DNA of 64,000 nt from Isoetes taiwanensis. Lineage: Eukaryota; Streptophyta; Lycopodiopsida; Isoetales; Isoetaceae. The stretch is from assembly GCA_021234155.1 (NCBI GenBank), contig JAJEKV010000176.1, forward strand, positions 62,001 through 126,000, written 5' to 3'. Under the pieces are notes generated by a model. That model worked only from the letters and a program-made list of their open reading frames with translations, had not been told where the DNA came from and made no database searches. A program made the position numbers and the translations under genes. How positions within the stretch are numbered: the stretch's first letter is position 1; each line of letters begins with the position of its first letter. This document shows positions 44,914 to 57,595 of this stretch, piece by piece.

Positions 44914-46300
44914 TCAGGTAAGTGCCCGAGGACTGAGGTGATCTCGGCGATTCATGATCTCTTGAATGTATGAGCCCAACCTCCATACCGAGCTCGTGCT
45001 CAGCATCTCATGCAGGGGCTGGCCATAATGGACCAGCTCAGCATAGCGTATCCGAATGTCATCACATGCCGGACAACTTTGAAGGGTGTGGCATTCGTCT
45101 TCCACAGCTCTAACCTGGCAGCATTGACAAAGCCTCTCCTGACGCACCTCCCCAATCCATCTCCCCGTCTTAATCCGGAGATGGTGTGCACCTGTGCGGA
45201 TCGAGGCAATGGATCTACGCTTTTTCATGGGTAGATTAGTGCGCAGGTTGCATTGCGAGCCCCACTCCAACATGGGATTTATCGTCGATAATGTGCCGTC
45301 TTGACTTGTTCAAGGGTGCTGGAATCCCATAGCTTACTGAGGAAGCATGCATCAAGGTACTATTTGAGACTGTGGCGATCTGCCTCCGTTTGCACTTGGA
45401 TGCACCTGTGCTCCTGCACATTCCATCTGGCCAGCCACTGAGCTCTCTTTTCCTGCCAGTAAGCTTTTAGGCGTTGAGGCCCCATTGCCATAGTGGAAGC
45501 GAGGTTAGGGAGACGAATATCGTCCATGCTGACCACCTTCTGAAAGTAGACGATGTGTCTGTCAAGGGCCCCTCTTTGAAGAGGCAAGAAATCTGTTTCC
45601 TGCAACAGTATCTGGTATGGGACTGTGGACTTCACCCCCAGGACCCGTGGCGAGGGAAATCAACGGGCCCCAGACCTCGACCCTGTACAAAAGCACAGGT
45701 TCTACTAGCACCTTGAATAGGTGCAATTGGTGGGCCCAATCATACAGCTCTGCCTTGTGGCTATTGTTTTCCATTGCATAGAGTGCCTTCCAACCTAATG
45801 CAACTCACAACCAGATGGAATTGTCCCAGTTCATGGCCTACGGGAAGTCCACCCCCAAATATTTGTAAGCGGACACCACTTCAACATTTTGGCCACAATA
45901 AGTGACGATTGGAGGCCTTGGCTGGCGTGCGGACGATACCAGAAATACCTTGGTTTTAGCCAAGTTGACGCGCATGTCAGTCACCTGCAAAATGTATCCA
46001 GGGCATCGAGATGGCGTTGCATGTCTGCTTGAGTGTGTGCTAGGAGGTCCACATCGTCAGCATAGATCAACTGCCTGATGAACTGGTGTAGGAGGTGAGC
46101 CCCTGTGCCTCCATTATCAACGAGCCATCTCTGCAGCTGATGGATATATAGGCCAAATAGTGTGGGAGGGAGAGGGCATCCTTGGCAGACCCCGATACTG
46201 CTCTCGAATAGTTGGCCCACCGGTCTGGTGCTTTTCCATTGGCTCTACGCTCGGATGCAGTCAAGCAATACTGCACTTTCCTTAAGGCGGCCAGGTACAT
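44914..46300 (-). pseudogene. LINE copy 2 RT and C-terminal fragment
   Basis: Shows motif B (GVCQGCP) and the catalytic YADD in 46220-45981, then thumb and C-terminal remnants across several frames, ending in a CQCC...ECHTLQSCP zinc-binding cluster. Motif A is not found, so RT activity is impossible. Confidence 0.75.
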
Positions 46301-46862
46301 TGCGGCCCATCAACATGAAATGTTCTTCCTCTTGGAATGTCATCCTCAGACCTTCTGGCGAAGAGTGCTCAGGAGGCCAGTGCCGCCCACGGAAAACATC
46401 ACTCTAGACCAGTGGGGGCAATAACTATAGCAGCTCTACAACCTGAGGTTGCACGGGCAGCATTAGCTTCCCAGTAAGGCCCAGTACTGGAAATCACAGA
46501 GGCGGAGGTAGCGCGGGGACTGGTCTGTGACTTGACGAAGCTAGCATTTGCGTTCTTTGCACTGGGAATCGAACCACTGGTTACGCGGATAGGCCGTAGC
46601 TCTTGAGGTTTGCCGGGGGCGCCTTCTCCCAAAATGCCTCTCTACAGCAGCCCCAAGGACGTCAATGAGCCTTCCTGCCTGCTGCTCCAGCGTTGAGCAT
46701 TGTGAGATGCTTGCCAGATCCTCCGTAAGCAGCTGGGAGTAAGTAGGAGCGCGCTCATAGTCCAGTCTGAGCTGGGGCATACGAGGAGGTGTTGGACAGA
46801 CGTCTGGAGCACAAGTCAGCTGCAGGTAGAGCGATAGGTGGTCTGAATCCACCTCCTCATCC

Positions 46863-47520
46863 TTACAAGCTGTTCCTACTCGAAAATGTTTGATAAGATG
46901 CATGTCCTGCTCGGCCATCAAAACATAGTCTACCACGGTGGACCCACCTCCTTGGTTCTCCTGCCTGCAAGTGTGCTGGTTGGAGGATGGCCACTATGCT
47001 AGTCCATTGCAAATCACTAGGTGAAGATCTTTGCGAGGCGACAACAGTACATCCCATAGTCTTGAGACACAATGTCAGTTGATGCCCGTAGCCAAGCTCC
47101 TTCTGAAGGGCTCAGCTGCAACACATCATCTCTGAGAGGGTCAAATATCATCGGTTGTTTTGTGCCAGTGCGGGCATTGAGGTCTCCAACGAGCATGAAC
47201 CTATCATCCTGCTTGTGCTGCTGTATGTCATCGTACATATCGACATAGGGCTCCAACCTATCCACACCCGGATGGTTGTGATAGAAGTTGCTCTCGGCAT
47301 GGGGAAGTAGCAGCCTCCACAAAGAGAGGGCTACCACTGCAATTCTGCACGCGTACCCACAGGTACATATTATGTTTGTCTTGCACAGGAAAAGTGACTG
47401 TGTCAGGGCTGTCCGGTAGTAGCAGGCGACCCCTCCGTGCCCCCCTTTCCTGTGCATTCATTAAAGACAGAGTAGCGATGATATCCTGGCAAGTCGGGTA
47501 GTCTTTGTCCAGCATGCTCC
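46863..47520 (-). pseudogene. LINE copy 2 endonuclease fragment
   Basis: GGVACYYRTAL, then in another frame DSPDTVTFPVQDKHNMYLWV, then HAESNFYHNHPGVDRLEPYV and GDLNARTG. These are exonuclease-endonuclease-phosphatase motifs (the GDLN block carries catalytic Asp/Asn) of LINE target-nicking enzymes. It is frameshifted at least twice. Confidence 0.75.
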
Positions 47521-47527
47521 CATGTTT

Positions 47528-48633
47528 TCATGAGGAAGATCCTCCCTTTCAATCAGAAATGTGAGATGCCATTTTGTCTAGGATTTCCCCCATCATCTCT
47601 GATGAGTAGCGCGAGTCAATAGAGGCGGCTATGACAGCTGATGATTTAGTTCGCTAGTCTTTGAACTGAAAAGAGGCAAATGCCCAGGTTTGGATGGTTT
47701 TCCAATTGAATTCTTCCACGAGTGTTGGGAATGACTGGAGCTAGATGTGTATGATGCTTTCTGTGACTTTCGGCGGTCCACTACTTTAGATAAAATTCTA
47801 AATACAGGTGCCATCACACTCATCCCTAAGGTCAAGGATCCTCAGACTATTTCAGACTGGCGGCCCATCACCTTATTGTCATCCGTATATAAGATCTTCA
47901 CCAAGGCTTTTGCAGAGCGGGTAAAGAACATCTTGTTGGCAGAGTCCGTCTCAGCAACCCACTCAAGTTTTTTTCCAAAACGGTGCATTCTGAACAATGT
48001 TGCTGCTGCTTACGAAGGAATTTACTGGGCACATAAGCAATGCTAAGACTGGGATTTGAGGAACAATTCACATCAGATATTATGAAGTTGCATATCTTTG
48101 CTTGGGCAACTGTTAATGGTGAGCCGTCAGATGCCTTCTCACTCGGTCATTGTATTCGCCAGGGATGTCCTTTAGCACCATTGCTTTTCACAATTGTCGC
48201 AGAGGCTTTGTCGCAGTTATTCACCATTGCAACCACAGATGGACTTTTCCATGGTCTTGCAATGGAGGACGACACACAAGAGGTTTGCAATCAATATGCA
48301 GACGACACGTTCCTCTTCCTAGTCGCTAATGCTGAGAATCTTGCTGCTGTCAAAATACTCTTAGATACTTTTTCACTGGCTTTCAGTATCCTTGTGGGGT
48401 CGCAGAAGTGTACAGCTTTGTGGACATTGGATACTCCGGCTCCGGTGTGTGTTCATGAATATGTAGCACTATAACAGGGGGTTAATTTTGTATTTTTGTA
48501 CGCTTTTCACTAAGGTTTTGCTATGATTTTGTGGTGTATTTCAATTGATGTACTAATGCGTACATCTAGAGTGCGCATACGCTTTCATTATTTTTTATGG
48601 CACTTAGACAATGGTTTAACCCCTTGAAAAAAA
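47528..48633 (+). mobile_element. LINE copy 3, fragment with poly(A)
   Basis: Plus-strand RT remnants are followed by a 3' region and a poly(A) run at about 48626-48636. It is 5'-truncated. It also lacks motif A and the C-terminal zinc finger. It begins close to the 5' edge of LINE copy 2, head to head. Confidence 0.75.
47650..48474 (+). pseudogene. LINE copy 3 reverse transcriptase fragment
   Basis: GKCPGLDGFPIEFFHECW, then ITLIPKVKDPQTISDWRPIT and NNVAAAYEGIYWAHKQC. There is then a break at about 48042, where the LD..KAFD motif A should be; the frame resumes with LRLGFEEQF, HCIRQGCPLAPLLF (motif B) and YADDTFLFL (catalytic). Loss of motif A kills the enzyme. The frame ends at 48474 with no C-terminal zinc finger. 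Confidence 0.82.
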
Positions 48634-48639
48634 AAAATT

Positions 48640-50829
48640 GTAATATGGCATGCAAGGCTCGGGAACTGTTACTTTAGGGTTCTCTAGAATGTAGCTTCCC
48701 GACCCTATAATTCGACGCGGTGCCCTCTCGAATCGTCTGCTGTTCTTCGATCTGCAATAGAATTTTTTTGCTTTGGTTCCTCCGTGTTGCTCTCTTGCCT
48801 GCTTGAGGCGTTTATTGCAGGGTTTGGTTGTCTTCGAGCCGTTATCTGCTCCATTTTGTCTTCGGCTATATCAAAGGAGTTATGAGCAGTTGTTGCAGGG
48901 TTGTTGGTCTCGAGCACTAGTCTTCAAGCATCTTGTTTCGCCTCTGGTTATCAACGGCCATCATAGGTTTTCCTGTAAAGATTATTTTCGGCTCTGCTAT
49001 TCCGGTCTGAAGGGCTTCGACCATGTTTTATCCTTTAAGTTTTTTCCTCTAGCAATGGCGGCTCCATAGTTGTTTCGCAATGGCAGAACCATGGAGGGAT
49101 TGGACGAGTTGCAGAAGAAAGAATTAGGTTGCATAAGTTCTGAGATCGATTTTCATGGAGCTGGGAATTCTTCACCCGTCCTAAGACGGCATCTGCACTT
49201 ATGGAACTGTAAGTCCTTTTTGTTACATTTCAGTATTTCATCGAAGGTTCTAGGTCTCCAAATTTACTGAAAAGATGCATCACAAACAGATTCCGATGGC
49301 ATTTCAATGTATATTTTCTCTATCTGGGCAAGACTACGAATTTGGCATCTATTTAAGGGCTAGTTAAATTGTATGAACAGCAAGCTTTGGTTAAAAAGCT
49401 TCACAAGTGATTTTCCCTACTTGTAGTGATGCTCTTATGCAGTGGCCTGAAGCTTCCAAATCGGCAGTGTAAGAAGGTACATGGTTTTTTCTCACAGCAA
49501 TCATTCATCCTCCAAGAATGGCCATCTATCTTTTAAAAACTTAGTAACAGACCTGCACCCAATCATGCATTGGATTTCATTGGAGTTGAATTTTGCAGAG
49601 CTAGTGGGTAAGCACCATCTAAGTTACCCTTTTGAAAGCGTCTACCTGGAAGACCTCTATATGAGATTACACAATGTTCATGCACCAATTTTCCTTAAGT
49701 CTTTTGAATGATCAATTCCATTTGGAAGATGCGTGACTGGTCTACTCGACAAATTGAAGTCCTTTGTATTCCGGTGGCTCAGAACAAATTGAAGCCTCCA
49801 ATTGATTACAGGTTGGAGAAGCCATGGATTCGTCCGGTGTACTGAACTGGAGTGGTTTAGGATGACACATTTATTTATATGATAAAATTGCATTCACAAG
49901 AGATTGTTAGCTATTAACACTTATGCATATCATATTAGCAAGTCTACCTTGGCTCAATCCATATCATATGCGTGCAGGGAGCAGATAAGAGGCGCTGTAA
50001 ATAAGAGGAGCTGCATAAATAGAAGCTTTCCTTCCTTTGTTGCTTGTTTCCTCGTTTTCTTTCTGTTTGTTCCAACATAGGAAATACTTTCTTCCGTTTC
50101 GTTTATTCTTTTATTAATATTCAGCTTGCCCCATACTTTGCTCTAAAGTAAAAAATTGCCATAGCTATTTTGCAGGTTGTATAATCTGACTGTACATATT
50201 TGACCAACATTAGGCTTTTGTGCAGCTTTGCTTATATGTAGGTATTATATTATGCAAATGGCAAACAAGCACCTCGGATACTTACATGCATGCAAGTAGA
50301 CGGTATTACACTGGGTATTTGAGATGGATCTTTATCTCCATAACGATTCTGGTTCTGCACAAATTTAACTCTCCAATTGTACTGTTGCACCTCATATAAT
50401 TACATATATGCAACAAGTAGAAGGTGCTATGGCCATTTGAGATGGATCCTTATGTCCATAACGATTTTCATTCTGACATAAATGAAACTCTACGACGTAC
50501 TACTATATGACATCAATGTCTATATCTATGTGGGTCCAATGTGTATGTGGGTCCAATTCTCACGTGGCTTAATTTTATATACTAAAAATAATGGTTTTGC
50601 TTATACATCCTTTTGTTTGTTTTGTAATGGTTATGTTGTAATTTATAATAAAATCTCTTATATCGTACATAATTTGTACTTAAGTTAGCATAGAGTTATT
50701 TGTATCTAGAAGATTTACTTATATGCACATCGATGTTTTTAGGCCCCGAAGGGGCCAAAAATTTTTTTATAACAATATAACCATTACATTTTACACTTTG
50801 AAATTAAAATCCCCCTTAAACCCCCTTTG
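48640..50829. other. No recognisable gene; one direct repeat
   Basis: Frames at 48773-49270 are moderately long but match nothing known. A ~65-bp unit at about 50298-50362 recurs at about 50415-50480 (TTTGAGATGGATC.TTAT, TCCATAACGATT). The phrase TTTTCGGCTCTGCTATT at 48986 recurs at 54409 and may mark a dispersed repeat. Confidence 0.45.
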
Positions 50830-52307
50830 GTTTGGGTGCATATTCACACGAGGGGTGACATAGGGCATCCTTACTGCTAGCCCCACAGATCAAAGTGCGT
50901 GAGCTCATTGCAATAGTCCTGAACTTTATTTGGGCAGGTACTAAGGAACGTGCTGTGGTTAAGGTGCCTTGGTAGAAGTGCATCCTTCCAAAATGGGCAG
51001 GTGGTCTGAGTATGATGGACTTCTTACTGCAGAGCAAAGTGCTTATTTTAAAGTTCATTTGGAGACTCCTGAATGGTGAGGATGACTCTTCTGGTTCACG
51101 CCTTCTTAGACAAGCTCTTGGTCACTGTATCCCTCTAGGCAAGAAGGCTGTCAAACCAGTCCTACCTTGGGCTTTATTTCAGACTCTGCAGCCTTTTCCA
51201 AGTGCTTCTCCATCTTTGCATGGCTTGTTGACAGCATGGAAGGCAGCCATACATCTTTTCTGGCCATGCCCTTCTATCCACACCATATTGGAGACTCCAT
51301 GGTGGTGGGCACCATTGCCTCCAGATCCCTCAGCACCTCCATTGGCTACATCGGTTCATCCCCTTACACAGAGACGATGGGTTCTTGCAGGTGTTGTCTC
51401 TATTCAAGCATGGCATGAAGGAGGTCGCCTACTGTCTTGGCCTGAATTTCACGCAAAGTTCCTACTCTCTCATTGGGATGTATCTCTATGGGAGAAGCTT
51501 GCAAAAAGTTTGCCTCTCATAGTGCAAGTTGGTGTTGCTGAAAGGATGCCATGGGACTGTCATGAAAATATTCACAAAGGCAAGCACTTTGTCAGATCAG
51601 TATATCGCCTTCTTTTAGCACCACAGCCCTTCCAGTTGCCAGATGGGTGGCACCTACAGGTTCCACGGCCCACTTTGTGTCGTATATGGCGATGACTTTG
51701 GGATAGGTTGCTCCACCCTAAAGTCTGTAATGTGGTGGCGGCCCTCGAGTTAATGCGTTCTAACATTGTTATGATCCTCATATATCTGCAGTATGCCCGC
51801 AACCACGTTGAGACTCTTGAGCATTGTCTCTTTGATTGTCCTGAGGTTCAACCAACGTGGTCCTGGCTACAAGGTTTGTTTAACAGTACATTGGACTGTT
51901 GATGCATCCTTTTGGCGTCCTATCACAACGCATGGCCTTCAGCTAAAAAAAGGACTTCCATCTTGGTTCCGGTTGGCTCCTATGGTCGATATGGGAGAGT
52001 CGCAGACACCACATATTTCAGGGCATTAATTCATCTGCACGCGGTGTTATTACGGTGGCCCAGAAAAAGATTTTGACAGCCTGCGAGTGTTCTTCCCTTG
52101 AATCAGAAATGATGGAACACATCTGGATTCACTATCTTCAAATTGATTCTTATCGTTAGTCTCCTATTCTAGAGTAAGTACATTGTGCTCCAGGCTCGTG
52201 CTCATGGCATCTTTTTGTGCTTACACAGTTAGATGAGACATGTAAATTTTGTACTTTTTATCTGATTAATAAATTTTTTGGCTTTCGTCCTTCGAAAAAA
52301 AAAAAAT
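50830..52307 (+). mobile_element. LINE copy 4, 3' fragment with poly(A)
   Basis: A C-terminal LINE piece, 5'-truncated near 50830 and ending in poly(A) at about 52296-52307. No convincing target duplication was seen. Confidence 0.75.
50872..51903 (+). pseudogene. LINE copy 4 C-terminal region
   Basis: LNFIWAGTKERAVVKVPW, a stop, then KWAGGLSMMDFLLQSKVLIL and a 227-codon open stretch to 51695. A frameshift leads to a zf-RVT-like end with HVETLEHCLFDCPEVQPTW at about 51810-51860. This is the post-RT part of an L1-type plant LINE (connection region and zinc-binding end). No RT catalytic core is present. Confidence 0.78.
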
Positions 52308-53164
52308 GTGGCATATCTAGCTATATATAAGATTACTAGGAAAAAATAAAATAAAATTGGAATTATCTATGTGTTTTGGAATGCTTTTTCTGGCGACAAT
52401 TCCTTTTCTAGCAAAAGACCCTATGCTATTTTCTCCTCCCTTCGAGCTCCCATTGCGGCCTATGTCTTGGCGCCTTGGAGACTTTAGCTTGCTACAATTT
52501 ACCTGATAACCCAAAGAATCATCTTAAAAGGCCCAGGAAGTGGGCTTAGATATCAACAGATTAGACGGACAAAGTTGCCGCTTGGGCTGAGAAACCCAGG
52601 TATGTTGCTATCAAAGCCAGATTCTTGCCCTGTTATGACTAATTTCACTTATCTAGAGTTAGGCTTGCACTGTTTACATGGAAATTTAGGCAGATTAGCA
52701 CTGCCCAAGAGTTTTAGAAAGCTAGAATTTGGAATAAAGCCAGATCACATTCTTGCACTGTCACAACTAAATTCAGGGATATTTAGAATAAGGTGAAGCC
52801 AGAAGGAATCAACAGCCCATGTCGTGGCAGTGACTTTTATGGAATCAACTTCTTGGTTTGCCATAGAACAAATGCTTGGTCTAAAAACTTAGAAACCACA
52901 CAGGCAGGGTGTGCAATAGATGAAATTATAACAAGGGTCCATCCGGAACTGTAGTCGCGGTGGGAAAAACAGTAGGAACGAATTTTCTGGGTGCTCAATA
53001 CTCCTTCCAATGCGTCTATAGATGTAATTTATATTGTGTATTGGGGATGAAAGTTTTCTGCAGACAACTTTATTTCTTGGAGTGGAGTTTTTCGACCAAT
53101 TTTGACGTAACCCATGAACGTATCATTTGTCCTTCAGCTTTCCTTCTCTTGAAAAGAATTGATG

Positions 53165-53735
53165 GATTTGCATTAGGGATTTTTTGAGATCATAGAAGGG
53201 TTTTTTAAGAACTGTTGACTAAACTAGATGAACTACCAATCAGAAAACAGAATTGGTAATCCAGTCAGCAAAACAGTTATAACTAACTCACTGGATCACA
53301 TTTTCTAGCATAAGTGTTGATAGAAAAGTCCAAATGAGCTCTTGTTTGCACAATAAATAGATCTCATTGAGATCTTTCTAACCTTGGATGGTTTTGCATA
53401 TCTTTCAGCCCCGTAGGATAGGAAAAAATGTTAAAAACAATATTTCTAGAGTTTTGACAATCACAAACGGTTAAAATATGTGCAAAGCACTCAAGATTGA
53501 AAAGATCTCAATGATATTGATTTATTGCACTAAATGAGACCTCATTTAAACTTTTCTATCAACAGTTATGCTAGAAAATGTGATCCATTGAGTTAGTTAT
53601 AACAGTTTTGCTGACTGGACCCGCCAGGCTCTGATTTCTGATTGGTTGTTCATTTATCTTCATTTGGCTTAGTTTGCGTGTTTTGAAGGCCCTTTTGTAA
53701 TCTCAAAATAGTCTTAATGATTTGGGTTACAGGGC
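53165..53735. repeat. Long foldback repeat (~570 bp)
   Basis: Left arm ~53165-53412 and right arm ~53475-53735 are inverted copies. Matching blocks include CAGTCAGCAAAAC(A/T)GTTATAACTAAC, GGATCACATTTTCTAGCATA and CATTGAGATCTTT. The arms are diverged but would pair over ~240 bp around a ~60-nt loop. It is probably a MITE-like foldback; an inverted-repeat small-RNA source is possible. Confidence 0.88.
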
Positions 53736-56700
53736 TTGGGTTTGCACGATCTGAGAGTCACATTCTTAGGTTTCAGAAGAATAAACTTTAGCGCAAATGA
53801 AATAGTGTTTAGATGCTCAAACACATAATTTTAGTTTATTTGGATTATCTTTCTTTATACTAAAGGGATTTTGAGTGTTTGTCATCAATTTTAATTTTGC
53901 ACCGTTGGATCAAATGGATGGCCAGATGTGGTCTTTTCAAACGGTTTGTCTATTTTTCCTCATTGCGGCGCTTGGTTGCGAGGTTTGTTCGCCCACTTTA
54001 TTGGCTCATTCTGGTTTGGTGGCGAACCCCGAAATCTTTGGGTTCGCCTGGGCGACTTTAGCCGGGGGAGCTCGGGCAAGGATAATCTGGCTGTTTTTTC
54101 CTACCGGGTTACAGGGAACCCCGAACCCGGGGTTAGTTTTTGGCGGCTAGTCAAAAATTTTCGGCCTTAAACCCGATAGGTGGCGGCTCCATCTTTTTGC
54201 TGCAGAGGTAACTTAGGGGGACTGCTATTTAAGTTAGCCATGCTTAGGCCATTTGGGGTTCTTATTTATATTCTTCCTTTGGCGAACCCAATTATGGCCA
54301 ACTTCCTTTCGGGTGCCATTCGAAGCACCGAGGTTTGTTGGGGTTCTTTTCAGGTAGCGGTCTTCAAGCAGGTGTTTTCAGCTTCAAATTTTGTGTACGG
54401 CTCCATCTTTTTCGGCTCTGCTATTTGGTTCGCATGCTTAGGCCATGCTTATCTGTTATATTCTTCCTTTGGCGATTTATGGCAGTGAAGCAAATCGTAC
54501 ATAAGAAGCCTGCTGTCTATTCTTTGAGGTAAAAATTCTGGCAGCCTCAGTTTCGAACAAACTCCCTCGATTTGCAATGTTCTCCAGCTTTAAATCTTAT
54601 GTGTTTGTGTTTTCTATTTGCAGTTGAAGCATAGGAGTCGCCAAATCAGTTCAAGGTCTGAAGGGTATCCATATTTTATTTTTTGACTAATGCAACCTCT
54701 GCTTCACAGACTTTCAGAAATCTTAGCAGGAGATCTTTTCTTCGACTTCAGCCTCTGGTTTTGTTGCCGGCAAAGAAGAGGGTTGTGATTTCATGGCTTA
54801 TAATCAGAAACTATAATCTTCTGTGAATTTCTTTTCATGGCTTACAATTTCTCAAATTTTCATAGTTGTGATTTCCCAGCCTAAATAAAATTTTTACACG
54901 TGTTTTCACTTTACTACGATTCGCTTGCAGGAAAAGCGGCTTAGCTATAATCTTTATACAAGTTTGTACTTTAGTATGATTTGCTTGCAGGAAAAGCATT
55001 TGGGTTGGAGTCAAATTTGAGGATATATGCCTGCAGGAAAATCATTTGAGTTGGAGTGAAACTGAGTATTATTCGATGCAGCTCAGCTCGGATTGGATTT
55101 TGCTTTACTATGGGCCACTAATAAAAGAATAAGAGAATGCTAGGGGTTCATTGCAGCACCAGCAGATTGATTCATCGTGGCAAAAGCTGCCTCATGTAGC
55201 CATACCCTGCACTGTTAGAAGGCACCATAGCCAGGTTTGTATGCCAGTTCCTAGAACAGGATGCACGCTTTAGGGTTTGTTGATTGACTATTTGCATTTT
55301 TGCTGCTTCTGGCCAGCGAAACACTGCCCGATTGGTCAGCCATTTGAAAAATCTGTGGAGCTCAACTGTTTGAGAGATAAGATTTTTGTTTGTATGAAAT
55401 ATTTCACTCATTGCTCTTTGAGTTTCTATCACTCCCCTTCATTTTCATTTACTGCATAGAGGATGCATTTTTATTTTGGTATGTTTTTCATGTATATCTT
55501 TTGTTCAAAACACTTATATAGCATTTAGCATACTCTCTGTGACATGATTGTCGTTGTTAGCAAAAGAAAGTTCAAGATATGCATGCAACTAGATGATGAA
55601 GTTGAAGCCGCAACGCAGGTTAAGAAGATGATAAAATTTGTAGATTTTGAGCCAGGTTACTTGACTCTTGCATCTCATGAATCCAGGCCTGCAAAAGCAC
55701 AAAAATTGCTATTTCTACACTCTCTAGCTCACTGAGTTTGAGCCCCCCTGGAATGAGAGCAATGAACATTTATAAGAATTTGTTATCTCTGGCATTAGAA
55801 GATTTAAAATGTCAAACTAACTGTTTGAAGTATTTGAAGAAAGTTCTTGCATACATGGCAGAATTTGGAGCAGAGAGGTTATTTGATTCTGGAAATAAAG
55901 GACAAAAGGGACCTAGCGAAGATGCAGTGCAATATATTGATAAGAGCAGAATTATTTGATGTTTTAAGGCTGGCTTTGTTGGATAAAAAAGAAAGGAGGC
56001 ATTGCACATTCCTGTTGAAATTGTATAGTGCTGGATCACTTATTGCATGAGTTTGCTGTCAATATCCATGATGCTCTTCCAGAGGAAAGGGGAATTGAAT
56101 TCTGAAAAGACTCCAAGCCTAAAACTGCATCCCCATATTCATGCAGCAAGATGGTCATGGAAAATCAGAGAAGCATAGCCCTGGCTTTGCCCAATCACAC
56201 TTATACTTAAGTTCTGAACAAGTTGGCAAAAGTAATTCTGTTTTATATTTAGGAAGAAATGTGTAGGGCTTTATTAGTTGACGGTGTTTGAGGAATATTG
56301 AATAAACAAAAGGATTGGATAAAACCTTCAGGTAGATGGAGGAATTAACAAACTGCAATCCTTCCATATTTTCTAGCTCTCGCCCTACTTTGCTTGTCCT
56401 AGCTAACAAAATGGTAGGAGCTTACTTTATGCCTGGTTGTCACATGTAATAAACTGTTATAAGTTGTCTCAAATAGGAGATGCACCCCGTAAGTTAAAAA
56501 GAGCGGGGACTTACTATTGGCTTTCCATATACAATAGTATTGCGAGCTGTGAAGGTGTAATTTATGTTTATCGTCACAGGAACCTGAGGGATGGAACACC
56601 TTTTGTAAACCTTATGAAAAGCAGTACTGCATCCAAACTCTACCATTCTCATCCAGAAATATTTAGTCAGGACTTTTAACATCAACACTAACTCATGAAA

Positions 56701-57595
56701 ATCTGTAACCAGAACTAATGATTCTAATGATTCTGTGTGTTTGTCTAAATAGATCCTTTCTATGTTGTAACAAAGTTGAATGCAACCGACAAATTTTGTG
56801 GTCATTATGCTTGAAGAAGGACATGGAAGGCAATAACATTGACACACTTGTCAGCGAAGGAATTCTTTGCCTCAGCATAGAGCAAAGGTCATAATGTTGC
56901 TTGAGTTGGAGTAGCTAAATACAATTTTGAAAATTAAAAATGTTTATTTCAGATAACTTTCTATTCTCCACACATTAAAATAAACTTAATCCAGGAGTAA
57001 GCAGACTCAGGACTATTTTTTTGTGCATAAGCTTGCCATAAAACAAACTGGGTTGTCGAGATTCCAAATCCAAGCTCACCCACACAGTACATGTTCCTGC
57101 ATATGGAAGAAAAGGTAGCAAAAATATTTACGTTTTGACATATTTGTGTAAACGGGATATTTGTAGCCCAAGTGGACACATCTCGTGTTTCTTTCATCAG
57201 TTGGGAATGAATAGCATAGCTACTGCGTAATAAGATGCATATCAGTTGTGCACTATTCTCTTTCTGGTGGCTAAAAAGCTTGATAGCTTGTGGCCTTGTA
57301 AGTTGTTGGGTAGGCAAGTTGATCATAGGTCACACACAATAATGTTTCATCTTTTTAATATATCTAAAGCTGGTTATTTGTGCTTTTGATAACTAAATGA
57401 AACTACTTAATGCATGACATCAGATATTCCCTACTTTCCAATGAATGCATAGAAAACAAGATAAAAATACTTCTGACAGCCCATCGTTCAGATGACCAAG
57501 TTAGTGGACTTTGTCCTTTCATCATATAGGAGAAGTAATAACAACAAGATTGGGCTTGGATGCATATCAACACCATCTTTGTTGTATTTTTTGAG
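53736..57595. other. Unassigned cargo-like DNA
   Basis: Overlapping frames at 53875-54532 run through a G/C-richer patch with a repeated unit (GGCTCCATCTTTTT... and ATATTCTTCCTTTGGCGA at about 54184-54290 and 54401-54477). A TTGCAGGAAAAGC unit recurs near 54926, 54986 and 55031. Frames at 55544-55735 and 55738-55959 look protein-like (MIVVVSKRKFKICMQLDDEV; LEDLKCQTNCLKYLKKVLAY) and could be exons of an unrecognised captured gene. Confidence 0.35.

Larger units (their letters stand above)
44841..47520 (-). mobile_element. LINE copy 2, degenerate, minus strand
   Basis: From right to left on the minus strand: endonuclease pieces (47520-46860, including DKHNMYLWVRV and LVGDLNARTG), a linker, RT motif B GVCQGCPLPPTLFGLYI and YADDVDLLA (46220-45981), a zinc-binding C-terminus TGRWIGEVRQERLCQCC... 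EDECHTLQSCP (about 45150-45060), and a simple-sequence 3' tail of TATTTG repeats (44890-44841). The order fits a complete LINE of a family different from copy 1. Multiple frameshifts are present and the RT motif A region is missing between ~46560 and 46300. Confidence 0.8.
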
